This document shows positions 26,946 to 35,426 of a stretch of 64,000 nucleotides of DNA, piece after piece. The DNA is from Colwellia sp. (GTDB lineage: Bacteria; Pseudomonadota; Gammaproteobacteria; Enterobacterales; Alteromonadaceae): NCBI GenBank assembly GCA_013215295.1, contig JABSOZ010000022.1, positions 16,306 through 80,305 of the forward strand, given 5' to 3'. The notes beneath the pieces were generated by a model. The model had not been told where the DNA came from. It saw only the letters and a program-made list of their open reading frames with translations, and did not search any database. The number at the start of each line of letters is the position of its first letter. Position 1 is the stretch's first letter. A program made the position numbers and the translations under genes.

Positions 26946-27101
26946 TTAAAGTTGCTCGAGCGCTAAGTTTTGATAAGCAATACGGTAACCGGGCGGGACA
27001 TCGTCCTCGTACAAACCTATTTTAAGGTAATAATCAGGCCCTGCGCCATCAATATCATAACAATCAGTAACCGAGACACTATTATCAGGTTCGGCGGCAG
27101 A
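26946..27101 (-). pseudogene. C-terminal fragment of an unknown cassette gene
   Basis: The open frame SAAEPDNSVSVTDCYDIDG ... PGYRIAYQNLALEQL ends 22 bp before site c, the normal place for a cassette gene. It has no start codon; its 5' part was lost at the junction with the hydrolase remnant at about 27101. No family is recognised. Confidence 0.55.
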
Positions 27102-27359
27102 TATGAAGAAGTAGCTGATTTATGGCAACAGGCCTCACCGGTCTATTATATTAATTAAAAATCTCCACCAACCTTATTTATTAACGGAGAAAGAGATCGT
27201 TTCCATGCAGGTAGAGACGATGCTACTGCACGTTTAAATAAATTAGGTATTGATAGTAAAGTTATAAAAATAGCGCAAGCGCCACATTCTTTTTGGCTTG
27301 TTAACCCTTGGATAAATCAAACGATTAACTATTGTCATCAATTTATAAAAAACAGCTAA
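27102..27359 (+). pseudogene. C-terminal remnant of an alpha/beta hydrolase (esterase)
   Basis: EEVADLWQQASPVYYIN, then a TAA, then KSPPTLFINGERDRFHAGRDDATARLNKLGID and APHSFWLVNPW. This is the end of an alpha/beta hydrolase, with the Asp of GERDRFH and the His of APHSFW being the probable triad members. The N-terminal two thirds with the nucleophile are absent. Esterases of this kind are common in pectin loci as possible acetyl or methyl esterases. The deletion junction coincides with the end of the cassette array. Confidence 0.7.
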
Positions 27360-27377
27360 ATAAAATTTAGCTGTTTT
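27349..27377. terminator. Bidirectional terminator
   Basis: Arms AAAACAGCTAAAT and ATTTAGCTGTTTT with a 3-nt loop. A-rich and T-rich flanks on both sides would allow termination for the rpiB-like gene (minus) and the hydrolase remnant (plus). Confidence 0.75.
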
Positions 27378-27411
27378 AAACAATACTTATAGTTGAAATA
27401 AAGTGGGATAG

Positions 27412-28047
27412 TTAATCAATTAAAGATCGAACAAATCCTTCAATTTCAGCATTTTGGCAATGTTCAAAGAAACAGGCTTGAAAACGCTCGCCACCAACAG
27501 CTGTTTTCACTAACTCAATATCAATTGATTTTAATGCGCTTAAATAATCTTTAGCTACAGCCGTTTTTATTGTATTTAAAATTCCAGCATTTTCGGCTTG
27601 TGACGCTTTTCTTTCCGGCGGATATCCTTGACCTTTATCGCCAGTAAAGGCTTTCTCAAAAATATAGCGAATATTTAACTCGGCGCCCCAACCAAAACCT
27701 TTTGCAAAAGGTAAAGCTAAGGCGTTGCCATTATTAATTTGTGCAAATAAAAACGCATCGGCAGGCTCAATACAATAGCCACAAGTAACTCCAGGATATG
27801 CGTTTAGCGACATTAATGCGCCTTGGCCGGTTCCACAGCCACTAACAACAAAATCAACCGCTTTAGCGTTCAGTAATAAACTGGCCATTATACCTAAATG
27901 TATATAAGTGAGACGATGATCATTATCATCATTCATACCGACATTATATACAGTATGATTTTGCTCACTAGCAACCGCTTGTAGTTCAGTTAAAACAGCC
28001 GAATTTTTTGATGCTTGGCTGAATTCATTCATTAATGCAATTTTCAT
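27412..28047 (-). CDS. RpiB/LacA/LacB-family sugar isomerase (candidate DhuI-type uronate isomerase)
   Basis: A 211-residue protein of the RpiB/LacAB fold with the family core YIHLGIMASLLLNAKAVDFVVSGCGTGQGALMSLNAYPGV; the CGTGQG loop holds the catalytic Cys. The C-terminal extension (about 60 residues beyond typical RpiB) is seen in a subgroup found in pectin and glycosaminoglycan loci. In streptococci an RpiB-family enzyme, DhuI, isomerises 4-deoxy-5-keto-uronate, the step also done by KduI. Here it sits last in the kduD-kduI-TRAP-lacI series, so a DhuI-like role is plausible although KduI is also present. Confidence 0.78.
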   Translation of the reverse strand: MKIALMNEFSQASKNSAVLTELQAVASEQNHTVYNVGMNDDNDHRLTYIHLGIMASLLLNAKAVDFVVSGCGTGQGALMSLNAYPGVTCGYCIEPADAFLFAQINNGNALALPFAKGFGWGAELNIRYIFEKAFTGDKGQGYPPERKASQAENAGILNTIKTAVAKDYLSALKSIDIELVKTAVGGERFQACFFEHCQNAEIEGFVRSLID

Positions 28048-28152
28048 TTTAAAATATCCTTAAATTCTCTACTAAAACACTAGATTCTCAATAATGCGTT
28101 ATTGCATAAGTTCAAGAATCACTAACTAAAAATAGAATCAGAAGGTTGTCGT

Positions 28153-29181
28153 TTAATTAGTTAATTTATCAGTTGATTCTCTAATAATAAGGTGTGGTTT
28201 TACTTCACCGGTTAATTTAAGCGGCATACTATGTTCACTTTGCATTTGATTAACTAGCTTTTGCGTTGCCAACGCAGCCATATTATCAATAGGCCTTTGA
28301 ATGGTTGTTAACGATGGAATGATCCGGGAAGCAAGAATGTTATCATCAAACCCTGCTACTGAAAGTTCTTCTGGTATTTTTATGCCTAAATCATGTGCGG
28401 CTCTGATCACACCAGCGGCCATTTCATCATTGTTAGCAACTATAGCGGTTGGCCTTTTAGGTTGAGAAAGTAATTCCATGCCACTGGACAATCCGGTTTC
28501 ATAACTATTTTGACCTTCTCGAATGCGAGAGCTTGGGATATCAATTTTGAATTTCATTAATTCAGATAAAAATCCTTCCATTCGTTCTAACGAAGAACGA
28601 TAAACCATAGGTCCAGAAATATAAGCAATATCACGATGACCTAATTCAACAAGGTGATCCGCCATTTCTTTCATCGCCGCTCTTTCATCGGAAACAACGA
28701 TGTTTTCTTTGTCATCTACATCTACAGAGGCAATGCGAACATAAGGACATTCTATTTTCCGCAGTGCCGCAGCCAATTCTTTATTTTCAGACACGGGTGG
28801 TAAAATGATGACACCATCAATTTTGGAACCAGAAATAAATTGAATACATTCATCAACTAACCCAGTTTCACCCGATTTGCAAGGGTGCACAACTAATTCA
28901 TACCCTAATTTGGCACAAACACCTAGTGCCCCTTTTTGAACGTCAATGATGGTGAGTGCATCAAAATGGTCGTAAATCAGCCCTATTAAATATGAACGGT
29001 TAGAAGCTAAACCTTGCGCCTGTTTATCCGGAGTAAACTTAAGGTCTTCAATAACTTTTTCAACACGTTCTCTGGTTTTGTCTCCAACCAAAGGGGAACG
29101 GTTAATTACGCGAGAAACGGTTCTTTTTGACACGGCTGAAATTCGAGCAACGTCATTAATAGTTATTTTTTTAGCTTGCAT
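28153..29181 (-). CDS. LacI-family regulator, probable repressor of the pectin regulon
   Basis: A 342-residue protein. An N-terminal helix-turn-helix (ITINDVARISAVSKRTVSRVIN) and hinge segment (QAQGLASNRS) precede a periplasmic-binding-like effector domain that ends with SLTTIQRP and HLIIREST. Its hinge would insert at a central CG, agreeing with the palindrome TGCCACCGGTGGCA found upstream of at least eight units here. It is the only intact regulator inside the pectin cluster, 104 bp after dctM on the same strand. The inducer is expected to be a pathway intermediate such as KDG or a keto-uronate; this is inference. Confidence 0.88.
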   Translation of the reverse strand: MQAKKITINDVARISAVSKRTVSRVINRSPLVGDKTRERVEKVIEDLKFTPDKQAQGLASNRSYLIGLIYDHFDALTIIDVQKGALGVCAKLGYELVVHPCKSGETGLVDECIQFISGSKIDGVIILPPVSENKELAAALRKIECPYVRIASVDVDDKENIVVSDERAAMKEMADHLVELGHRDIAYISGPMVYRSSLERMEGFLSELMKFKIDIPSSRIREGQNSYETGLSSGMELLSQPKRPTAIVANNDEMAAGVIRAAHDLGIKIPEELSVAGFDDNILASRIIPSLTTIQRPIDNMAALATQKLVNQMQSEHSMPLKLTGEVKPHLIIRESTDKLTN

Positions 29182-29285
29182 TTAAAGTCATCTTATTGAT
29201 TTATTGTTAAGGGACAAAGAGATGAAACATAAAATGACTATACAGCCGAAATATAATTTCATCTCTTCGATAACATTCTACCCTA

Positions 29286-30587
29286 TCACTTAATTAAACC
29301 AAAGAACCTTGGTAATGCTTCACTTATTGCCGGAACATAAGTTACTAACATTAACACAATAAACATAACAGCATATAAGGGCATCATTGGTTTTATGATT
29401 TTATGAATCGATGTTTTAGCCACTGCGCAACTTACAAAAAGCACACTGCCTACTGGTGGTGACACTAGACCTATTGATAAATTAAGTACAATCATAATGC
29501 CAAACTGAATAGGCGACATACCAAGCGACTCAGCAACCGGTAAAAATATCGGCGTAAAGATTAATACTGCGGGGGTCATGTCAATAAATGCACCAACAAC
29601 AATTAAAATTAAATTAATCAGTAACAATACCACGAGTGGATTGTCACTTAACATTAAGAAAAAATCACTGATAGTTTGTGGGATGTGAGTGTAAGACAAC
29701 AACCAAGACATTGCTGAAGAAGCGCCAATAATCAGCATTACAATTGCCGTAGTTTCACAAGCCTTTAATAATAAACCGGGTAACTCTTTTACTTTAATTT
29801 CTTTATAGATGCCTATAGAGAGTGTTAATGCATACAGCACAGCAATAGCACCGGCTTCAGTGGCAGTGAAAATGCCACCGATAATACCGCCAATAACAAT
29901 AAAGACTAACAATAAGCTCGGCAGTGCTGCGACAACTTTTTTGATGGCCACTTTTAAGGGCAAACGAGCAGTAACAGGGTAATTATGTCGTATAGCATAG
30001 ATAGCACAAACCAGCATTAAGGCTAAACCGACTAGAATACCAGGCACATAACCAGCAACAAATAAGGCGGCAATAGAGACACCACCACTGGCAATAGCAT
30101 AAATAATAAGGATGTTACTTGGCGGGATCAACATGCCCGTAGTTGCCGCGGCAGCAGTAACTGCTGCACCAAATTCGGCGCTATAACCATGTTTTTTCAT
30201 TTCCGGCACCATGAAACTACCAATAGCCGAAGTTGCGGCAACCGCAGAGCCAGAAATGGCACCAAAGAGCATACATGACATCACGTTCACTAACGCTAAG
30301 CCGCCAGGCAAAGAGCCGATAAGCGCCATAGCACATTCGATTAATCGCTTAGCAATACCCCCTCGTCCCATAATTATGCCTGATAGAATAAAAAACGGAA
30401 TGGCTAATAAGGCAAAACTGTTAATCCCTCCGGCTAGTTGCTGGGCAATGGTCATGGTGGCCGGTGTAAAGTCGATGTGTATCAGTAATGACACTAAGGT
30501 CGCTAAACCAATACAGATGGAAATAGGCACATTTAAAAACAACAGTACAAAGAAACTCACTAATAATATAATTGCAGTCAAATCCAT
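29286..30587 (-). CDS. TRAP transporter large permease (DctM type)
   Basis: A 433-residue membrane protein with about 12 transmembrane segments and the family signatures IPFFILSGIIMGRGGIAKRL and VNVMSCMLFGAISGSAVAATSAIG. It provides the sodium-coupled channel of a tripartite ATP-independent transporter. Its start overlaps the last base of the small permease gene at 30587. With the adjacent binding protein it probably imports galacturonate or unsaturated uronates released in the periplasm. Confidence 0.93.
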   Translation of the reverse strand: MDLTAIILLVSFFVLLFLNVPISICIGLATLVSLLIHIDFTPATMTIAQQLAGGINSFALLAIPFFILSGIIMGRGGIAKRLIECAMALIGSLPGGLALVNVMSCMLFGAISGSAVAATSAIGSFMVPEMKKHGYSAEFGAAVTAAAATTGMLIPPSNILIIYAIASGGVSIAALFVAGYVPGILVGLALMLVCAIYAIRHNYPVTARLPLKVAIKKVVAALPSLLLVFIVIGGIIGGIFTATEAGAIAVLYALTLSIGIYKEIKVKELPGLLLKACETTAIVMLIIGASSAMSWLLSYTHIPQTISDFFLMLSDNPLVVLLLINLILIVVGAFIDMTPAVLIFTPIFLPVAESLGMSPIQFGIMIVLNLSIGLVSPPVGSVLFVSCAVAKTSIHKIIKPMMPLYAVMFIVLMLVTYVPAISEALPRFFGLIK

Positions 30588-31093
30588 TACGACTCTCCTT
30601 CTACTGTATTTTCATTAGCGGGAGTTGATTTTAGTAACTGGCTAATATTATCGATACAAAACATGACGATTAACACACCCGATAATGGTACGGCTAAATA
30701 GATAACCCCCATATTCAGACCTAGTGCTGCGGTGGTTTGCTTTAACTCAACGGTCATAGCAACGAGCAATGTACCGCCATAAACCATGACACTGCTGGCA
30801 AATATCAACACCAACACTTCAATTAAAATGCGTGCTCTTTTTTGCTTCACCGGGGGCATTTTATAGATGAATAAATCTAAGCCTAAATGAGCCTTGGTTT
30901 TATAGGCGTATGCGGAGCCTAGTACACCTATCCATATCAATAGAAAACGCGCTAACTCTTCCGTGAACGAGCTCGGCGATTGTATAATAAAGCGAGAAAA
31001 CACTTGCCAAGTAACGGTGACCACAATGGCGACCATGGCAAGCATGAGTATTTTTTCCAGTACTGAACTGATGAACGACATAAATTTATGCAT
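30587..31093 (-). CDS. TRAP transporter small permease (DctQ type)
   Basis: A 168-residue protein with four transmembrane helices and the DctQ region RFIIQSPSSFTEELARFLLIWIGVLGSAYAYKTKAHLGLD. It pairs with the DctM subunit, with which it shares one base, and follows the binding-protein gene after 9 bp. Confidence 0.92.
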   Translation of the reverse strand: MHKFMSFISSVLEKILMLAMVAIVVTVTWQVFSRFIIQSPSSFTEELARFLLIWIGVLGSAYAYKTKAHLGLDLFIYKMPPVKQKRARILIEVLVLIFASSVMVYGGTLLVAMTVELKQTTAALGLNMGVIYLAVPLSGVLIVMFCIDNISQLLKSTPANENTVEGES

Positions 31094-31102
31094 AATTTTA
31101 CC

Positions 31103-32080
31103 CTACATCTTTTTAATTTGTATTATTTGCTCAGCAACAGGGCTATCAGCAAAAGAAGCGTGAAAATCAACCATTAATGCTTGGAATGCTGCTTTGTCTG
31201 GATAACTAACGATAGCTCCCCCTGCTATAACGGCAGCCAAAGCATCCTCTTCAGCAGCTTTCCATAAGACTTTCTGATGTTTAATAGCATCTGCCATGGC
31301 AGCGGTTAACCATCCTTGCTGTGCTGAATTTAAAGCGTTCCATACCGGCAAACTCGCTAAAATAACATCAGGTACAAAGGTATGCTCATCAAGGCTGTAA
31401 TATTTGGCAATTTCATAGTGACGAGAAATGTAATAACTGGGTGGATTATTCTCTGCGCCATCAACAACACCTTGCTGTAAGGCAGCATAAAGCTCTCCCC
31501 ACGCAATTGGGGTAGCGGCGCCACCTAATGCTTGCACTGCAGCAACTGCTGTAGGGCTATTTAATACACGTATTTTCTTACCTATTAAATCTTCTGGGGA
31601 ATTTATTGGTCCATAACTACTATAAAAGCTACGACTACCCGCATCAAAATAACCTAATCCTTTTAGTCTGACACTTTCCGTTTTTTTAAGTAGATCTTGA
31701 CCGACATCGCCCTCAAGTACTTCCCAAAAGTGCTTATGACTACGCATTAAATAGGGAATAGCAAACACTTGCATTTCAGGAACAAAACCTTCAAGCGGAC
31801 TCGCTGATACCTTGGTCATAGATAAGCTGCCTATTTGCAACAATTCTATCATTTCCCGCTCATCGCCTAACTGAGCACCTGGGTAGATCACCATTTCCAT
31901 AGTACCACCAGAATGATGTTCTATCCGCTTCGCCATATATTCCATCGCTACATGTACTACATGACGAGTATTATGGGTATGGCCTAAGGTGAGTGTTACT
32001 GTTTTATTGTCACTGCCACAACCGAGTAAAAGAGAAGTTGTTATAACCACCAACGCTTTAATCAAGAAATGCTTTTTCAT
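31103..32080 (-). CDS. TRAP transporter substrate-binding lipoprotein (DctP type)
   Basis: The start at 32080 (AAGAAG upstream) gives a 325-residue lipoprotein, MKKHFLIKALVVITTSLLLGC. An ATG further upstream would hide the signal peptide. DctP motifs include GHTHNTRHVVHVAMEYMA, GGTMEMVIYPGAQLGDEREM, GYFDAGSRSFYSS, GKKIRVLNSPTAVAAVQALGGAATPIAWGELYAALQQGVVDGAENNP, with the conserved substrate-binding Arg in KIRVLNS. A lipid anchor is less common than soluble DctP in Gram-negatives. It is co-transcribed with dctQ and dctM and follows kduI. Confidence 0.9.
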   Translation of the reverse strand: MKKHFLIKALVVITTSLLLGCGSDNKTVTLTLGHTHNTRHVVHVAMEYMAKRIEHHSGGTMEMVIYPGAQLGDEREMIELLQIGSLSMTKVSASPLEGFVPEMQVFAIPYLMRSHKHFWEVLEGDVGQDLLKKTESVRLKGLGYFDAGSRSFYSSYGPINSPEDLIGKKIRVLNSPTAVAAVQALGGAATPIAWGELYAALQQGVVDGAENNPPSYYISRHYEIAKYYSLDEHTFVPDVILASLPVWNALNSAQQGWLTAAMADAIKHQKVLWKAAEEDALAAVIAGGAIVSYPDKAAFQALMVDFHASFADSPVAEQIIQIKKM

Positions 32081-32173
32081 TATATTTACTTCTTTGTTGT
32101 TAATAATTATTAGTGTTGTTGCAACCATGAACAATGCTGTCATTCATGGTATTAACAACCTGCGCATTAACCT

Positions 32174-33016
32174 TTATCTAAGCTCATTAGGTTGATACTT
32201 ATCCATATCATCATAATCAAGATTTTCTCCGGCCATGCCCCAAATAAAACTATAATTTTGTGTACCCGCACCTGAATGAATGGACCACGGAGGTGAAATT
32301 ACCGCTTGTTCATTATGTACCCATAAATGCCTTGTTTCTTGAGGTTCGCCCATAAAATGACATACCGCTTGCCCCTCTGGGATTTCAAAATAAAAATAGA
32401 CTTCATTACGTCGATCATGTTGATGTGCCGGCATAGTATTCCAAACACTTCCCGTTTTTAAAGACGTTAAACCCATCTGAAGCTGGCAAGTTTCAACAAT
32501 ACCATTAATCAACATTTGATTGATATCACGCTCATTTGAGCTCGCAGGGCTTCCCATTTCAAGTACGTTAGCATTATCTGTGGTCACACGTTTATTAGGA
32601 TATTTTTTATGAGCAGGCGCTGAATTTAAGTAAAATCTTGCTGGTTTGGTTAAATCGTCGCTATTAAAAATAACGTCTTTACAATCCTTACCTACATATA
32701 AAGCTTCTTTATAACCTAAGTTAAAGATTTCACCATCAACGGTTACTGTGCCCGGCTGACCAACATTGATAACCCCTAACTCACGGCCATGCAGAAAAGT
32801 GCTAGCCTTTAATGCATCTAAGGTTTCTAAGGTAAGCGGCCCTGAAGCAGGAACGGCTCCACCAACCATAAAACGTTCATAATGGGTATAAACCCAGTAA
32901 ACTTTATCTTCTTGCATTAATTTATCAGCAAGAAACTCTTTTCTAAGTTGGGTTGTATCAAACCCCTTAACTTCGTTAGGCCCAACGGCATAACGGTTTT
33001 CCATTTCTGTAGACAT
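32174..33016 (-). CDS. kduI: 5-keto-4-deoxyuronate isomerase
   Basis: A 280-residue cupin-fold enzyme (E. coli 278) turning 4-deoxy-5-keto-uronate (from GH105 or lyase action) into 2,5-diketo-3-deoxygluconate. Family features are AVGPNEVKGFDTTQLRKEFL, ERFMVGGAVP, NTMPAHQHDRRNEVYFYFEIPE with the zinc His/Glu ligands, and WSIHSGAGTQNYSFIWGMAGEN. It is 53 bp after kduD on the minus strand. Confidence 0.96.
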   Translation of the reverse strand: MSTEMENRYAVGPNEVKGFDTTQLRKEFLADKLMQEDKVYWVYTHYERFMVGGAVPASGPLTLETLDALKASTFLHGRELGVINVGQPGTVTVDGEIFNLGYKEALYVGKDCKDVIFNSDDLTKPARFYLNSAPAHKKYPNKRVTTDNANVLEMGSPASSNERDINQMLINGIVETCQLQMGLTSLKTGSVWNTMPAHQHDRRNEVYFYFEIPEGQAVCHFMGEPQETRHLWVHNEQAVISPPWSIHSGAGTQNYSFIWGMAGENLDYDDMDKYQPNELR

Positions 33017-33069
33017 AGTATTCTCTAATATTACTTAAATTCAGGTTATTAATTTTGATTATCTGTTAA

Positions 33070-33828
33070 TTAACGAGCCAACCAACCGCCATCAACAGCC
33101 AATATATGACCATTAACATAGTCACTAGCACTTGAAGCTAAGAATATAGCCGCCCCTTGTAGTTGCTCAGGCTCTCCCCACTCTCCCGCTGGAATGCGTT
33201 TTTGAATGTCGGCATTACGAGTTTCATCATCTTGCAAAGCTTGGGTATTGTCAGTGCGAAAATACCCTGGAGCAATAGCATTTACTTGAATATTATTAAT
33301 CGCCCACTCATTAGCTAATGCTTTAGTTAGTCCAGCAATGGCGTGTTTACTTGCGGTATAAGCAGGTACTGTCATGCCGCCACTGTAAGACAACATCGAG
33401 GCAATATTAATAATTTTACCTTGTCCTTTTGCCATCATCGCTGGTGCAAAGGCTTGTGCTAATAAAAAACTTGCATCTAGATTAACTTTCATCACGTTTT
33501 GCCATTCTGGATAAGAATAATCAACCGCAGGCTGTCGATGAATCGTGCCTCCGACATTGACCAATATATCAATACAACCATGGTCGGCTAATATTTGCTC
33601 AGCTAAAGAAACAACTGATTTATCATCACTTAAATCAACACAGCGTTCAGAGGCCTGACCGCCAATTGCTTTAATGTTAGCTACAGTTTGTTGACAACCG
33701 CCTTCACGGCTACTACTACAAATAACTTCAGCACCAGCAGAGGCTAAACCTTCTGCAATTTTTTGACCCAAGCCACGGCTTGCTCCAGTTACTAACGCTT
33801 TTTTGCCTTTTAAGTTAAATAAATCCAT
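33070..33828 (-). CDS. kduD: 2-keto-3-deoxy-D-gluconate dehydrogenase
   Basis: A 252-residue short-chain dehydrogenase. Cofactor motif TGASRGLGQKIAEGLA, catalytic Ser/Tyr/Lys in NIASMLSYSGGMTVPAYTASKHAIAGL, and the C-terminal ASDYVNGHILAVDGGWLAR typical of KduD. It reduces 2,5-diketo-3-deoxygluconate to KDG. First gene of the minus-strand unit behind the operator at 33873, divergent from uxaB. Confidence 0.94.
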   Translation of the reverse strand: MDLFNLKGKKALVTGASRGLGQKIAEGLASAGAEVICSSSREGGCQQTVANIKAIGGQASERCVDLSDDKSVVSLAEQILADHGCIDILVNVGGTIHRQPAVDYSYPEWQNVMKVNLDASFLLAQAFAPAMMAKGQGKIINIASMLSYSGGMTVPAYTASKHAIAGLTKALANEWAINNIQVNAIAPGYFRTDNTQALQDDETRNADIQKRIPAGEWGEPEQLQGAAIFLASSASDYVNGHILAVDGGWLAR

Positions 33829-33872
33829 CGTTACTCTTGACCTTATCGGTATTAATTCAATGCCCTATTGTT

Positions 33873-33886
33873 TGTTACCGGTGGCA
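33873..33886. promoter_or_regulatory. Operator proximal to kduD
   Basis: TGTTACCGGTGGCA, two mismatches from perfect symmetry, 44 bp upstream of the kduD start. Confidence 0.68.
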
Positions 33887-33903
33887 ATTTGTCAAATACT
33901 ATT

Positions 33904-33917
33904 TGCCACCGGTGGCA
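33904..33917. promoter_or_regulatory. Operator proximal to uxaB
   Basis: TGCCACCGGTGGCA, perfect, 47 bp upstream of the uxaB start and 31 bp centre-to-centre from the kduD-side site (about three helical turns). The pair probably controls both divergent units. Confidence 0.78.
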
Positions 33918-33964
33918 AGTTATTGTACTATTTGCATCATACAGTTTCTAAGAGGAGATCATTG

Positions 33965-35425
33965 ATGAAGTTATTAAATAGAAAAAATTTCACTAAAAAC
34001 AAATACCCTACAAAGATTATGCAGTTTGGCGAAGGTAACTTTTTACGTGCCTTTGTTGATTGGCAAATTGATATATTGAATGAAACTACAGACCTAGGTG
34101 CGGGCGTTGTCATTATCAGACCCATTGATTACGACACCTTACCTCTACTTAATGTTCAAGATGGTTTGTACACCACAATTATTCGTGGTTTAAACGAACA
34201 AGGTGAAGCGGTTGCCGAGCATAGAATCATTTCTTCCGTTAATGAAGAAATACCTGTGTATAAAGAATTTGATAAATACATGGCCTTAGCGGAAAATTCT
34301 GAACTAAAAATCATTTTCTCTAATACCACCGAAGCTGGCATTGAGTATATAGACAGTGACAAAATCACCGATGCCCCAGCAAAATCATTTCCGGCTAAAT
34401 TAACCCAATGGTTACATCGTCGATTTGAGTTTTTTAACGGTGCAGCTGACAGTGGTCTAGTGATTATTCCTTGTGAGCTCATTGAGTATAACGGTGAGAA
34501 GCTAAAAGAAATTGTTTTACAGTATTGTCAACTATGGAAGCTATCAGATGAATTTATTAGCTGGTTAGAAAATGCTAATGATTTCTGCTCAACTCTTGTT
34601 GACCGTATTGTTACGGGTTTCCCTCGCGATGAACATCAAGCGTTACAAGAGAAACTTGGCTATCTTGATAATTTCATGGTGACTGCCGAGCATTTTCATT
34701 TATTTGTTATCCAAGGGCCAGCACATCTAGCAGAATTATTATGCTTAGAAGGTAGTGAGCTAAATATTAAAATTGTCGACGACATATCACCTTATAAAGA
34801 ACGTAAAGTCGCTATTTTAAATGGTGCCCATACAGCAATGGTGCCACTGGCTTATATGGCAAATATTGATTCAGTAGGTGAGGCATTATCCGAACCACTT
34901 TTTGAACAATACTTAACTGCATTAATTTTTGATGAAATTATCCCAACATTAAATTTACCCAAAGATGAATTGCAAGCTTTTGCCAATGATGTCTTAAATC
35001 GCTTTAGAAATCCTTATATACATCATAGGTTGATTGATATTTCGTTAAATAGCATGACTAAATTTAAAACCCGCATATTACCGCAACTGCTAAAATATTC
35101 AGAATTAAAACAAGTGGTACCAAAAATGATGGCATTAGCGATTGCTGGGCAACTTTTCTTTTACAAAGGCGAACGTAATGATGAAAAAATTGCCTTAAGT
35201 GATAGTGAAGAGTGGCTTGAGTTACTGAATAAATTATGGCGCAGTTACGATGAAAAATCGCTCTCTGTAGAGCAACTTGTTGAAGAAGTGTTAGCTGCAC
35301 AATGGCATTGGGACAGTAATTTAAATGATGTGCCAAACCTAACGACTCAAGTGAGTGAATATTTATCAGAGCTGTTAACACATAGAGTCAATTATGTATT
35401 AGCAAAAACGTTAAAAGGCAAATAA
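33965..35425 (+). CDS. uxaB: Tagaturonate reductase (altronate oxidoreductase)
   Basis: The start at 33965 with AAGAGGAGATC upstream gives 486 residues (E. coli 483); a longer in-frame extension to 33803 would run through the operators and is rejected. The mannitol dehydrogenase-superfamily pattern is clear: PTKIMQFGEGNFLRAFVDWQID, GLVIIPCELIEYNGEKL, CSTLVDRIVTGFPRDE, VAILNGAHTAMVPLAYM with the catalytic Lys/His area. It reduces tagaturonate to altronate with NADH. Only one base separates it from uxaA. Confidence 0.95.
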   Translation: MKLLNRKNFTKNKYPTKIMQFGEGNFLRAFVDWQIDILNETTDLGAGVVIIRPIDYDTLPLLNVQDGLYTTIIRGLNEQGEAVAEHRIISSVNEEIPVYKEFDKYMALAENSELKIIFSNTTEAGIEYIDSDKITDAPAKSFPAKLTQWLHRRFEFFNGAADSGLVIIPCELIEYNGEKLKEIVLQYCQLWKLSDEFISWLENANDFCSTLVDRIVTGFPRDEHQALQEKLGYLDNFMVTAEHFHLFVIQGPAHLAELLCLEGSELNIKIVDDISPYKERKVAILNGAHTAMVPLAYMANIDSVGEALSEPLFEQYLTALIFDEIIPTLNLPKDELQAFANDVLNRFRNPYIHHRLIDISLNSMTKFKTRILPQLLKYSELKQVVPKMMALAIAGQLFFYKGERNDEKIALSDSEEWLELLNKLWRSYDEKSLSVEQLVEEVLAAQWHWDSNLNDVPNLTTQVSEYLSELLTHRVNYVLAKTLKGK

Positions 35426-35426
35426 T

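Noticed and set aside
29860..29890. TGCCACCG stretch within the dctM gene
   Set aside because: The second half of the palindrome is missing and it is inside a coding region.
33803..33964. N-terminal extension of UxaB to 33803
   Set aside because: It would translate through both operators and the divergent promoter region; the start at 33965 has a good ribosome binding site and gives the family length.
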